A DNA stretch of 14,918 nucleotides from Saprospiraceae bacterium (GTDB lineage Bacteria; Bacteroidota; Bacteroidia; Chitinophagales; Saprospiraceae), in NCBI GenBank assembly GCA_013042795.1, contig JABDPK010000012.1:1-14918 (forward strand). Reading direction: 5' to 3'. Below the pieces are notes generated by a model. The model searched no databases. It was not told the origin of the DNA and saw nothing but the letters and a program-made list of their open reading frames with translations. Below are positions 1 through 9,147 of this stretch, piece after piece (the first letter of the stretch is position 1; every line of letters starts with the position of its first letter). The position numbers and the translations under genes were made by a program.

Positions 1-1551
1 GAGGTAAATCAAACTATTAATATTGAATATAATCCTGAGAGAATATTCAATAAGCCTGCAAACCAATTGGCCTTTTTTGAAAAACAAAATCCTGCAGAAT
101 TAAACATTAATTACAGGCACATAGAAAATGCATTTGATGATTTTGAAGAAGAAATTCTTTTGCCACAAAAACAAACAGCCTTTGGACCTGCCCTGGCTGT
201 GGCCGATGTAAATAATGATGGTCTGGATGACTTTTTTGCAGGAGGTGGCAAAGGGCAGTCTGGTTTACTTTACCTGCAGCAAGGCAATGGAAGTTTTGTA
301 CCTGCGGAATCCCAACCATGGGAAATCGATGCAATGAGTGAAGATGTTGATGCCGTTTTTATAGATCCCAACCAGGATGGGAATATGGACCTCTTGGTAT
401 TAAGTGGAGGAAGCGGCGACTTTGTAAATGAAAAACATTTTTTGATTGACAGGTTTTATGCCAACCTGGGTACAGGAAGGTTTGGTAAAATTGGAAACAT
501 CCTTCCAGATTTGCAATCAGCGTCATATAGTGTCATTGCAGAAAATATAGATAAAGACCCGGAAAATGAATTATTGGTGCTCGGTGCCGCAAAACCAGGT
601 AATTATCCACTTTCGGAAAAGATCATCTTATATGATTATTTCGATAATAAATACAATGATGTTACTGAAGAATTGGCCGTCGCTTTATTGGAAGAAAAAG
701 GCCTGACAAGAGATGCTGTATGGATTGATCTGAATAATGATAATGCAAAGGATCTCATTACTGTTGGTGAATGGCAAACGATCAATGTCTATATCAATAA
801 AAATGGAAAACTTTACAAAAAAACTAGTGACTGGGGCATAGAGGATAAAGAAGGATGGTGGAGATCAATTGATAAATCAGATCTTGACAATGATGGTGAT
901 CTTGATTTTGTAGTGGGTAATGTGGGAATCAATTTTAAACAAAAAGCTAAAAAAGATTATCCATTATACCTAAACTCTAGTGACTTTAATGAAAATGGTA
1001 CACTGGATATCGTTTTGGCAAAGAATAACAATAATAAAATAATTCCTGCACGTGGTCGACAAAGCTCTTCAGAACAAATGCCTTTTACAAAAGACAAATT
1101 TGAAACCTACAATGCTTTTGCTTCATCAAGTGTCAATGATATTCTTGGAGATGATAAAATTGATTCAGGAGTAAAGCTGAAAGCCATCGATTTTCATTCC
1201 TACATTATCTGGAATGTAGGAGATCGTTTCGAATTCGAAGCGCTACCTGTTCTTGCACAAGCATTCCCGGTCAATGATATTGCTTTCACCGATATTAATT
1301 CTGATAATATAATGGATATGATATTGGTAGGGAATGACTATAATACAGAATATGAAACTCCCAGATTGGATGCTGGAAATGGGCTTGCTGTAATTAATAA
1401 TGGCAAAGGGAATATGAAAAGTCTGACTATAAGGGAGTCCGGAATTTATTGCCCGGGAGATACTAAGAAAATCAAAATTCTTGATAAAGGAAACGAGAAC
1501 CAGAAGTTTCTGATTGCTAACAATAACGCATCACTGGAAATTCTAAAGTAA
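1..1551 (+). CDS. VCBS/FG-GAP repeat protein, C-terminal half only (5' end outside window)
   Basis: The reading frame is open from base 1, so this is the tail of a longer gene; an in-frame TTG at 67 is not the real start. The first visible residues (VNQTINIEY) match the end of the UnbV domain in the next two genes (e.g. VNIEY at residues 586-590 of the third copy), so the edge falls just after that domain. The 516 visible residues hold seven loop positions that align with the C-terminal propeller of the paralogues, at visible residues about 69, 122, 182, 243, 294, 328 and near the C-terminus. Several are degenerate (NIDKDPENE, DLNNDNAKD, DINSDNIMD). Shared family motifs are GEW, GWW, a GNVG block, RGxQSSSEQMP and the ETPRxDxGNG block. 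The Cys before SSEQ in the other copies is Ser here. It ends 13 bases before the next paralogue, so the genes are likely one operon. The family is related to the CRTAC1 type; the ligand is unknown. By homology it should be an envelope lipoprotein, but its N-terminus is not visible. Confidence 0.9.
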   Translation, partial: EVNQTINIEYNPERIFNKPANQLAFFEKQNPAELNINYRHIENAFDDFEEEILLPQKQTAFGPALAVADVNNDGLDDFFAGGGKGQSGLLYLQQGNGSFVPAESQPWEIDAMSEDVDAVFIDPNQDGNMDLLVLSGGSGDFVNEKHFLIDRFYANLGTGRFGKIGNILPDLQSASYSVIAENIDKDPENELLVLGAAKPGNYPLSEKIILYDYFDNKYNDVTEELAVALLEEKGLTRDAVWIDLNNDNAKDLITVGEWQTINVYINKNGKLYKKTSDWGIEDKEGWWRSIDKSDLDNDGDLDFVVGNVGINFKQKAKKDYPLYLNSSDFNENGTLDIVLAKNNNNKIIPARGRQSSSEQMPFTKDKFETYNAFASSSVNDILGDDKIDSGVKLKAIDFHSYIIWNVGDRFEFEALPVLAQAFPVNDIAFTDINSDNIMDMILVGNDYNTEYETPRLDAGNGLAVINNGKGNMKSLTIRESGIYCPGDTKKIKILDKGNENQKFLIANNNASLEILK

Positions 1552-1564
1552 TTCAATAGTTGTT

Positions 1565-4500
1565 ATGAAAATAATTCAAAAGTTAATTGTCTTTCTTGCC
1601 TTTGTAATTCTTATTATATCATGTAATAATCAGAATAGTAAAGATGGTCAAGAAGGTTTTATAAAAATACCATCTGAAAAAAGTGGCCTATTGTTCAACA
1701 ATCTTCTTGACGAAGAAAACCTTAAGAGTCCATTCAATTATATCAATTTATATCTTGGAGGGGGCGTAGCAATTGGGGACATCAATAATGATGGCTTACA
1801 AGATGTGTACATGACAGGTAATCGCACCAGTTCAAAATTATTTTTGAATAAAGGCAATTTGCAATTTGAAGATATCACATCCTCATCAGGCACGGGAACA
1901 GTAGGATGGTCCAGTGCAGTTAGTATGGCAGATGTAAATAATGATGGTTGGTTAGACATCTATGTCTGCAGAACTTATATTGGTGAACAGGAAGATCGAC
2001 GAAATCTCATGTTCATAAACAATAAAGACGGTAGCTTCACAGAAAAGGCAGAAATTCTCGGAATTGCAGATACAAACTACAGCGTTGCGGCTTCCTTTTT
2101 TGATTATGATGTTGATGGCGACCTGGATTTGATTGTTGGGAACCACCCGCGATATCGAGTGGTCTCACTCAACACACATTATGACTATTGGAAGAATCCC
2201 GTCAAGGAATTTTCCAATCGTTTATACCGAAATGATGGTGAAAGGTTTACAGAAGTCACAGAAGATGCAGGCATTCTGTCCTATGGTTTCACTCTTGCAG
2301 TTAGTACCAGTGATTTTACTTATGATGGTTATCCGGATATATTTATAACCGTAGATCATGATGAACCAGATTTTATTTTTAAAAATAATGGTGATGGAAC
2401 ATTCAGTAATATCCTCGAAACCGTCATAAACCAGAGCAGCCTGAGTTCAATGGGAATAGATGCCGGAGACTTAAATCATGATAGGTTTCCTGATCTTTTT
2501 GTAGCAGAAATGCTTAGTGAAGATCATTATCGTGAAAAGGTAAGTATGAGCATGCAAAGTGTGGATCGCTTCAGTTATTTGGTTGATACAATGGGCTACA
2601 AATATTATCAGATGCATAATTTCATGTACATGAACAACGGTGATGAAACTTTTAGTGATGTCAGTCAATTGGCTGGAGTAAGTAAATCTGACTGGACGTG
2701 GGCCAGTTTGTTTATGGATTTTGATAACGATGGCTGGCAGGATCTATATTGTACAAATGGGTTGTATCGTGACGTGTTTAACAAGGATAAAAGAAAAAAG
2801 CTTGATGAAACCATGATGTCATTACAGGGAGACATGGAAAAAATGAATAAGGCTGCTGAAGAGTATTCAAGAAACTCCACCCAAACTAAGATTAAAAACT
2901 ATCTCTTCAAGAATACAGGTGAGCTTGAATTTGAAAAATACTCTGATCAAGCTGGTTTATCTCATGAGACTATATCAACTGGTGCTGCATACGGTGACCT
3001 GGATAATGATGGAGACCTGGATCTGATTATTAGTAATATAGGTGAAGAAAGTTTCTTGTATGAAAATATCAGTAAGCCTGACAATAACTTCCTGAGTATT
3101 GAATTAAAAGGAAGTTCAAAGATTAATCCTATTGGTACTAAAGTGCACGCCTACACAGGCGACGAGATTCAGAGCAGGGAACTTCTTACAACTAGAGGTT
3201 TTCAATCAAGTTGTCAACCAAGGATTCACTTTGGTCTTGGAGAATCAGAAAAAGTCGATAAGGTAGAAGTGATCTGGCCAGACAATAAGTTACAGGTTCT
3301 GAAAAATGTAAAAGCAAATAAAATCCTTTCTCTGGATTACAATGATGCTACTCAAATATATAATTACAATACTTCTTCTGAAAAGAACAAACTCTTATCT
3401 GTTAAAGCTGGGATCGACTATAATCTTGATTACATACAAAGTGAAAATGATTTTAATGATTATGAAGTTCAGGTATTGTTACCGCATAAACTTTCAGAAT
3501 ATGGTCCCTTTATTTCTGTTGCTGATGTTAATGCAGATGAACTAGATGATATTTTCATTGGCAGCCCACATGGTCAACCTTCAGTATTATATCTTCAAAA
3601 TAGTGATGGCGAATTTAATAAATCAAACCAAGAGCTTTTTGAAAAACATAAAGATTTTGAAGATGGTCAAAGTCATTTTTTCGATGCAGATGGTGACGGA
3701 GATGTTGATCTTTTTGTCACAAGTACTGGCTATGAATTTCAGCGTGATTCAGAATTATATCAGTCAAGATTGTATATGAACAATGGAAAAGGTTCATTTC
3801 AATTCAGTAAAGAGTCTTTGCCCGAATTCAGACATAGTTCTTCTTGTGTCAAGTCAGCTGATTTTGACAATGATGGTGATCTGGATCTCTTTGTAGGTGG
3901 GCGTCTAAATCCACACAGTTATCCTTTGCCCGGCACAAGTGCTCTATTCATAAATGATGGTAATGGATTATTCAGCGATAAAATATCAGAAATTGCTCCT
4001 GGACTACGCGATTTGGGGATGATCAAAGATGCGCTCTGGACTGATATCAACAATGATGGTCTAAAAGACCTGATTGTGGTTGGAGAATGGACACCTGTCA
4101 GTATGTGGATAAATCAAAATGGATCTCTTGTTGAAAACAGTAAGCAATTCTTAAATAAAGAGGATTTTGGATGGTGGAACAGGATAGTAGAAGCTGACCT
4201 GGATAACAATGGATTGAATGATTATATCCTGGGGAATCTTGGATTTAACTACAAATATAAAGCCACAGAAGACAAACCGTTCATGGTGTATGCCAAGGAT
4301 TTTGATATGAGTGGTTCAGATGATATTGTATTAGGCACCTACTATGGCGATGTTATTTACCCAGTTAGAGGCAAATCCTGTTCATCCGAACAAATACCTG
4401 ACCTGAAAATGGAATTTGACAGTTATGAAAAATTTGCTCTTGCTGATATTACACAGGTATATGGTGAAGGCCTTGATGATGCATTAAAATATGAAGTCAA

Positions 4501-4867
4501 TCAATTTGCAAGCGTCATCCTCTACCAGGATGAACCAGGGGTTTTCAATATGAAAGAATTACCCAGGATGGCTCAGATCTCTCCAGTGAATGATATCATT
4601 GTCAAAGATCTGAATGATGATGGATTTCAAGACCTTATTCTGGGTGGAAATCTTTACCAGTCCGAGATAGAAACCGGAAGGGCAGATTCCGGTAATGGAT
4701 TGGTTTTGATCAATAAAAAAGACAAACACTTCAAATCGTTGCAAGTGTATGAAAGCGGTTTGAACATCCGGGGGGATGTCAAATCCCTGAGTCCAATTAA
4801 AATAGCAGGAAAGGAAATGGTTTTGGTCGGAAATAATAAAGATGCTATCCAACTCATTGAAATATAA
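1565..4867 (+). CDS. FG-GAP/VCBS repeat lipoprotein with central ASPIC/UnbV domain (copy 2)
   Basis: This 1100-residue envelope protein starts with a lipoprotein-type signal peptide (hydrophobic residues 7-18, IISC with Cys20). Seven Asp/Asn-rich calcium-type loops precede the central domain (about residues 72, 123, 180, 250, 302, 385, 478). An ASPIC/UnbV domain follows at about 505-592 (RGFQSS, IHFGLGE, VEVIWPDN). Seven more loops follow at about 654, 707, 766, 827, 878, 912 and 1015. I infer two seven-bladed propellers. Loops DLNHDRFPD, DVNADELDD and DFDMSGSDD are imperfect. A charged, probably helical segment (about 405-445) interrupts the last two blades of the first propeller. The C-terminal half carries GEWT, GWWN, GNLGxNYKYKAT and RGKSCSSEQIP. 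The ATG at 1565 is chosen because it gives the signal peptide; no Shine-Dalgarno is visible, as is usual in Bacteroidota. There is no type IX secretion C-terminal domain. Binding of a glycan, protein or metal is possible; none is shown. Confidence 0.93.
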   Translation: MKIIQKLIVFLAFVILIISCNNQNSKDGQEGFIKIPSEKSGLLFNNLLDEENLKSPFNYINLYLGGGVAIGDINNDGLQDVYMTGNRTSSKLFLNKGNLQFEDITSSSGTGTVGWSSAVSMADVNNDGWLDIYVCRTYIGEQEDRRNLMFINNKDGSFTEKAEILGIADTNYSVAASFFDYDVDGDLDLIVGNHPRYRVVSLNTHYDYWKNPVKEFSNRLYRNDGERFTEVTEDAGILSYGFTLAVSTSDFTYDGYPDIFITVDHDEPDFIFKNNGDGTFSNILETVINQSSLSSMGIDAGDLNHDRFPDLFVAEMLSEDHYREKVSMSMQSVDRFSYLVDTMGYKYYQMHNFMYMNNGDETFSDVSQLAGVSKSDWTWASLFMDFDNDGWQDLYCTNGLYRDVFNKDKRKKLDETMMSLQGDMEKMNKAAEEYSRNSTQTKIKNYLFKNTGELEFEKYSDQAGLSHETISTGAAYGDLDNDGDLDLIISNIGEESFLYENISKPDNNFLSIELKGSSKINPIGTKVHAYTGDEIQSRELLTTRGFQSSCQPRIHFGLGESEKVDKVEVIWPDNKLQVLKNVKANKILSLDYNDATQIYNYNTSSEKNKLLSVKAGIDYNLDYIQSENDFNDYEVQVLLPHKLSEYGPFISVADVNADELDDIFIGSPHGQPSVLYLQNSDGEFNKSNQELFEKHKDFEDGQSHFFDADGDGDVDLFVTSTGYEFQRDSELYQSRLYMNNGKGSFQFSKESLPEFRHSSSCVKSADFDNDGDLDLFVGGRLNPHSYPLPGTSALFINDGNGLFSDKISEIAPGLRDLGMIKDALWTDINNDGLKDLIVVGEWTPVSMWINQNGSLVENSKQFLNKEDFGWWNRIVEADLDNNGLNDYILGNLGFNYKYKATEDKPFMVYAKDFDMSGSDDIVLGTYYGDVIYPVRGKSCSSEQIPDLKMEFDSYEKFALADITQVYGEGLDDALKYEVNQFASVILYQDEPGVFNMKELPRMAQISPVNDIIVKDLNDDGFQDLILGGNLYQSEIETGRADSGNGLVLINKKDKHFKSLQVYESGLNIRGDVKSLSPIKIAGKEMVLVGNNKDAIQLIEI

Positions 4868-4874
4868 TTAAATT

Positions 4875-7800
4875 ATGAAACAATTATTTCTATTCTTTAT
4901 ACTTCTTGGTTTTATTCAATGCCAATTCGAATCCAGTTCAGGAAATAAAGGTGAAAGTCAAGTGCTTTTCACTAATATTGGTTCAGAATTTTCCGGAATT
5001 GATTTTAACAATGAGATCAGGGAAACCGAGGAAATAAATTATTATAAATATATCTACCTATATAACGGAGGTGGTGTCGGTATTGGAGATATCAATAATG
5101 ATGGATTGGCAGATGTCTATTTCAGTTCAACAATGGGACATGATAAACTATATCTTAATAAAGGTGATTTTAATTTTGAGGATATAAGTGATTCTTCCGG
5201 TATCAATAATTACTCCGGCCATAAAACGGGAATATCAATGACAGACATTAATAATGATGGATGGCTGGATATTTATGTTTGCAGGTCCGGCTGGACCAAA
5301 GATGAGAATGACTTGTCGAATCTTTTATTTATAAATAACAAAGACAATACATTTTCTGAGTTAGCTGCCACTTATGGGCTGAATGATACAAGTTACTCTG
5401 TACAGTCTGTATTTTTTGATTTTGATAACGATGGTGATAATGATATGTATCTATCAAACCATCCCAGTCAATTCAGACAATTATTAACCGAAATGATTGG
5501 AAAAATCAATCAGCCTAATAAATTGGACTCAGACAAACTATATAGAAATGATGGCAATGGAAAATTTACAGATGTATCAACCCAGGCAGGAATACTGAAC
5601 CACGGCTATGGACTTGGTCTTGCTGCGTATGACTTTAATAATGATGGATGGACTGATATTTATATTTCAAATGATTTTGCACCTCATGATTATTATTATG
5701 TCAACCAGGGAGACGGAACCTTCAAAGAGTCTATTAAGGAATTTTTTCCTCACTGTTCTTATTTCTCTATGGGTAATGATGTTGTCGATATCAATAATGA
5801 CGGCAATCTTGATCTTTTTGTAGTCGAAATGTTATCAGAAGATAATGTAAGACAGAAAACCAATATGGCCCCAATGGACATGGATCGTTTTGCCTTTATG
5901 GTAGAAAACAATTTGCATTACCAATATATGAGGAATGTATTTCAGTTAAATAACGGCAATGGTCATTTTTCAGATATAGCATATTTTGCAGGTATAGATA
6001 AGACAGATTGGAGTTGGGGAACTCTTTTTGGAGATTATGATAACGACGGCGACAATGATCTGGTTGTAGTAAATGGATATCTGCGTGACACTCAAGATAA
6101 AGATTTCTCCAATAGAACAAATGAGCTGGCAAAGAAAACCAATAATCAACTTACATTTGATCAGGCTTATTCTCTTCTGAAAAGCACTCCTCTCAATAAC
6201 TATGCATTCAGATACGACGGAGATTATAAATTTTCAAAAGTATCGGATGAATGGGGATTCAATTTTAGTGGATATTCCAATGGAGTAGCACACGGAGACC
6301 TGGATAATGACGGTGATCTTGATATTATTGTTAATAATATCAATGATCAAGCTTCGGTTTATAGAAATAATTCAAATAATTCAAATTATTTACAAATACG
6401 ATTGAAAGGTCCAGACAAGGATCGGCTTGGGTTAAACTGCAGAATTAGCCTTTATTATAATTCTGGATCAGTTCAACACAAGGAAAATCAAATAAGCAGG
6501 GGTTTTCAGTCCTCTATTGATCCTAAAATACATTTTGGTCTTCCACAAGATGCAAGTATTGATAGTCTGATCGTCCAATGGCAAAATGGAACAAGAAAAA
6601 AATATGAGAACCTTACAACCGGTAGTTTAGTCAATATAGAATATTCAAAAGGATTGGATACAAAATGGAGTTTACTCGAAGTCAAAAAAATCTTTGTAGA
6701 ATCTCATGATATTTTAAATCATAAACACACAGAAATTATATATGATGACTATGCAGTAGAGGTCCTCATTCCTCACAAACTATCACAGCTAGGACCCGGA
6801 ATGACAAAGGGAGATGTAAATGGTGATGGACTGGATGATGTGTTTATTGGAGGGGCTCATCAGCAGGCTGGAATCTTGTGGATTCAAAAGCAAGATGGAA
6901 CATTCAGAGAGAAAATGAATGAAGATTTTAATCGTGACAAAAAATATGAAGATGTTGATGCCTTGTTCGCTGATCTGAACCAGGACGGAGCCCTGGATTT
7001 ATACGTTGTAAGTGGAAGCAACGAATTTTCTGATGAATCTTCAATGTACCTTGACAGGATTTATCTCAATGATGGAAGTGGAAACTTCAAAAGGGATCTC
7101 GATTTTATTCAAGGTATAAATACAAGTGGTGGTACTATTTCTTCCTGTGATTTTGACCAGGATGGAGATTTGGACCTTTTTGTGGGTGGTCGTCAGATAG
7201 CAGGTCAGTATCCATACCCTGCTGACAGCTATATCCTGAAAAATACAGGTAAGGGTTTTGAAAAAGATGAAGTCAATAATACTCTATTCAAAGACCTGGG
7301 AATGATCAACACATCTATTTGGACTGATTATGATGGCGACAAAGACATGGATCTCATTGTTGCCGGAGAGTGGACAGATATCCTTCTATTTATAAATGAA
7401 GAATCCAGATTTGTCAAAAGGAATCTATTAGATCGACCGATGGTTGGCTGGTGGAACTGTATTAAAGCGGCAGATCTGGATGGAGACGGTGATGAAGATT
7501 TAATTCTGGGAAATCTTGGAGATAATTATAAATACCAAGCGACTGACGAAAAACCATTTGAAGTTTATGCAGGAGATTTTGATGAAAATGGTCAAAATGA
7601 TATTGTTGTTGGGTACTATTCAGATAAAACACTTTATCCGGTGAGAGGCTTACAGTGTTCATCTGAACAAATTCCTGATATCAAAAAGAAGTTTCCAACC
7701 TATGAAGCATTTGGTAAAGCAAATATATTTGATATTTACGGTGAAGCTCTTGAAGATGCATTGCATTATGAAGCCAATATTTTCAGCTCTGTAGTCCTGT

Positions 7801-8147
7801 GGAATGAAGGGGGTGGTCAATACAGTGTTGACAAACTGATGAATGAGTTTCAATTAGCCCCGGTTCAGGATATGATAATAGAAGATTTTACCAGTGACGG
7901 AAAGTTAGATGTTCTAATTGCAGGAAATTGGTATGTGTCTGAAATTGAAACACCAAGAGCTGATAATGGCACAGGATGGATTTTTGAAAATAAAGGAAAC
8001 CGAAAGTTCAAACCTGTATATTATCCCAGAAGTGGATTCTTCGCCAGTAAAGATGTTCGAAAACTAGCTCTATTGCAAGGAAATAAAGGTAAAACAATTT
8101 TAGTCGCAAACAATAATGACGACACTCAGTCCTTTATAATTGATTAA
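4875..8147 (+). CDS. FG-GAP/VCBS repeat lipoprotein with central ASPIC/UnbV domain (copy 3)
   Basis: This 1090-residue paralogue of the preceding gene begins 7 bases after it, which argues for co-transcription. The N-terminus is a short hydrophobic signal with Cys16 (FIQC). Gln at -1 makes the lipobox atypical, so lipidation is likely but less certain than in copy 2. Loops begin at about residues 72, 124, 182, 253, 305, 387 and 475; the UnbV domain spans about 500-590 (SRGFQSS, KIHFGLP, LIVQWQNG); later loops begin at about 647, 700, 759, 818, 867, 901 and 1004. Nearly all keep the DxNxDGxxD-type ligands; DYDGDKDMD is the main exception. Other landmarks are VVEMLSEDNVRQK (about 316-328), GEWT (831), GWWNC (858) and RGLQCSSEQIP (924). 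The spacing of landmarks closely follows copy 2, so the pair arose by duplication. Cell-surface exposure is an inference from the family; substrate unknown. Confidence 0.93.
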   Translation: MKQLFLFFILLGFIQCQFESSSGNKGESQVLFTNIGSEFSGIDFNNEIRETEEINYYKYIYLYNGGGVGIGDINNDGLADVYFSSTMGHDKLYLNKGDFNFEDISDSSGINNYSGHKTGISMTDINNDGWLDIYVCRSGWTKDENDLSNLLFINNKDNTFSELAATYGLNDTSYSVQSVFFDFDNDGDNDMYLSNHPSQFRQLLTEMIGKINQPNKLDSDKLYRNDGNGKFTDVSTQAGILNHGYGLGLAAYDFNNDGWTDIYISNDFAPHDYYYVNQGDGTFKESIKEFFPHCSYFSMGNDVVDINNDGNLDLFVVEMLSEDNVRQKTNMAPMDMDRFAFMVENNLHYQYMRNVFQLNNGNGHFSDIAYFAGIDKTDWSWGTLFGDYDNDGDNDLVVVNGYLRDTQDKDFSNRTNELAKKTNNQLTFDQAYSLLKSTPLNNYAFRYDGDYKFSKVSDEWGFNFSGYSNGVAHGDLDNDGDLDIIVNNINDQASVYRNNSNNSNYLQIRLKGPDKDRLGLNCRISLYYNSGSVQHKENQISRGFQSSIDPKIHFGLPQDASIDSLIVQWQNGTRKKYENLTTGSLVNIEYSKGLDTKWSLLEVKKIFVESHDILNHKHTEIIYDDYAVEVLIPHKLSQLGPGMTKGDVNGDGLDDVFIGGAHQQAGILWIQKQDGTFREKMNEDFNRDKKYEDVDALFADLNQDGALDLYVVSGSNEFSDESSMYLDRIYLNDGSGNFKRDLDFIQGINTSGGTISSCDFDQDGDLDLFVGGRQIAGQYPYPADSYILKNTGKGFEKDEVNNTLFKDLGMINTSIWTDYDGDKDMDLIVAGEWTDILLFINEESRFVKRNLLDRPMVGWWNCIKAADLDGDGDEDLILGNLGDNYKYQATDEKPFEVYAGDFDENGQNDIVVGYYSDKTLYPVRGLQCSSEQIPDIKKKFPTYEAFGKANIFDIYGEALEDALHYEANIFSSVVLWNEGGGQYSVDKLMNEFQLAPVQDMIIEDFTSDGKLDVLIAGNWYVSEIETPRADNGTGWIFENKGNRKFKPVYYPRSGFFASKDVRKLALLQGNKGKTILVANNNDDTQSFIID

Positions 8148-8150
8148 TCA

Positions 8151-9011
8151 TCAATCAGCCAAATACTTTAATATCGTTATTTGAGGTCCTTTTAAGTTGG
8201 CAACAAAAAGTTTATCATCAAAATAATTTATATCTGTTGGACCATTGATTCCATTTCTGATGGTTTGTAGAATATTGCCATCCAGGGAATATATATATAT
8301 TTCATTTTTTTTAGCATCTGAAACAAATATCTGATCATCACTGTATGCGATCCCTGATGGCCAGATGAATTCTTCAGACTCTCCAAAACTAGTTACAAAA
8401 TTTCCTTTCTTATCATACTTTTGAATTCTCTTATTACCTGAATCAACAACATAAATGATGGAATCAATCATTGTAACATTTGAAGGTGTATTAAACTGAC
8501 CTTGACTATTACCTTTCTCGCCGATCCTCAAATAATCATTTTTGGATTTTGTTAATATTACTTGATGATCCATTTGACTAACCAGTACATGATAGTCCAT
8601 ACTATATGCATCTGCTGCAACAGGCCTATCAAGTTGCACATTGTATCTCAATGGATAAAGATCTTCTCCTCTATATAAGAAAACAGTATCACTGGAAAAT
8701 GAAGGTATTATTAAGCGACTTTTCCTAATATTGATATAAACAGGTTTTTCAACCAATATTTCCTGAAAAAAACTTCCATCAAGAGTATCAATCATTATTA
8801 TCCTGTCAGACGAGGAATCAGATAATGCAACATATTGATTGAAATTAGAAATTCCTGTTGGTACAAGGTTTTTATCCAATTGAATCTTTTTAATAACATG
8901 CCAGGCTAATTTATTATTATCAGAGCATGAATTAAAAATACTCCCAACAATCAAAAAAATTACTACCAAACAAACCAAGGGATAATTCATATTAGATAAC
9001 TGTCTTTTCAT
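8151..9011 (-). CDS. NHL-repeat six-bladed beta-propeller lipoprotein
   Basis: The 286-residue product has a basic N-terminus (KR at 2-3), a hydrophobic stretch (12-26) and a Cys at 29 (FNSC) followed by SDNN, consistent with an exported lipoprotein. Six blade-like repeats can be traced at about residues 51-85, 89-121, 128-164, 175-210, 217-251 and 257-284. The fourth is a textbook NHL repeat (GQFNTPSNV, then IYVVDSGNKRIQKYD and GNFVTSFG). No catalytic motif is seen, so a binding or scaffolding role is more likely than an enzyme. A second in-frame ATG at residue 8 would also leave a signal peptide; the upstream one is preferred because it supplies the positive charges. The gene converges on the propeller array with only 3 bases between stop codons. 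It could also be grouped with the Bacteroidota '6-bladed beta-propeller' lipoproteins; the specific role is unknown. Confidence 0.85.
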   Translation of the reverse strand: MKRQLSNMNYPLVCLVVIFLIVGSIFNSCSDNNKLAWHVIKKIQLDKNLVPTGISNFNQYVALSDSSSDRIIMIDTLDGSFFQEILVEKPVYINIRKSRLIIPSFSSDTVFLYRGEDLYPLRYNVQLDRPVAADAYSMDYHVLVSQMDHQVILTKSKNDYLRIGEKGNSQGQFNTPSNVTMIDSIIYVVDSGNKRIQKYDKKGNFVTSFGESEEFIWPSGIAYSDDQIFVSDAKKNEIYIYSLDGNILQTIRNGINGPTDINYFDDKLFVANLKGPQITILKYLAD

Positions 9012-9074
9012 TTTTGACTGATTTAAGATAATATTAAGTAATACAAAAAGAATTCAGAATTTGATTCCAAAAGA

Positions 9075-9082
9075 CAAACATA
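9075..9082 (-). promoter_or_regulatory. Candidate -7 element for the NHL lipoprotein gene
   Basis: Read on the minus strand this is TATGTTTG, a full match to the Bacteroidota -7 consensus TAnnTTTG, about 60 bases upstream of the start codon in the 136-base divergent gap. No TTG is found at the expected -33 distance, so support is limited. The + strand gene at 9148 has only a near match (TATCTTTA, 9116-9123). Confidence 0.3.
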
Positions 9083-9147
9083 ATTATATATATTTTCGTT
9101 TTGAATCATATACCCTATCTTTATATTATAATAAATCTTAATATGTT

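Noticed and set aside
67..69. TTG as the start codon of the first gene
   Set aside because: The frame is open to base 1 and the residues before it align with the end of the UnbV domain of the paralogues, so the gene begins outside the window.
1390..1551. Type IX secretion C-terminal sorting domain on the array proteins
   Set aside because: The C-termini end within the last propeller blade (ANNN or GNN motif) with no beta-sandwich tail or typical sorting motif; export as lipoproteins fits better.
6365..6382. Tandem 9-base repeat AAATAATTC x 2
   Set aside because: It sits in frame in copy 3 as an Asn/Ser-rich linker just before UnbV; simple low-complexity coding sequence.
8141..8150. Palindrome TGATTAATCA as a bidirectional terminator
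   Set aside because: It is short, AT-only apart from its ends, and lacks a T-run; it mainly contains the stop codon of the array.
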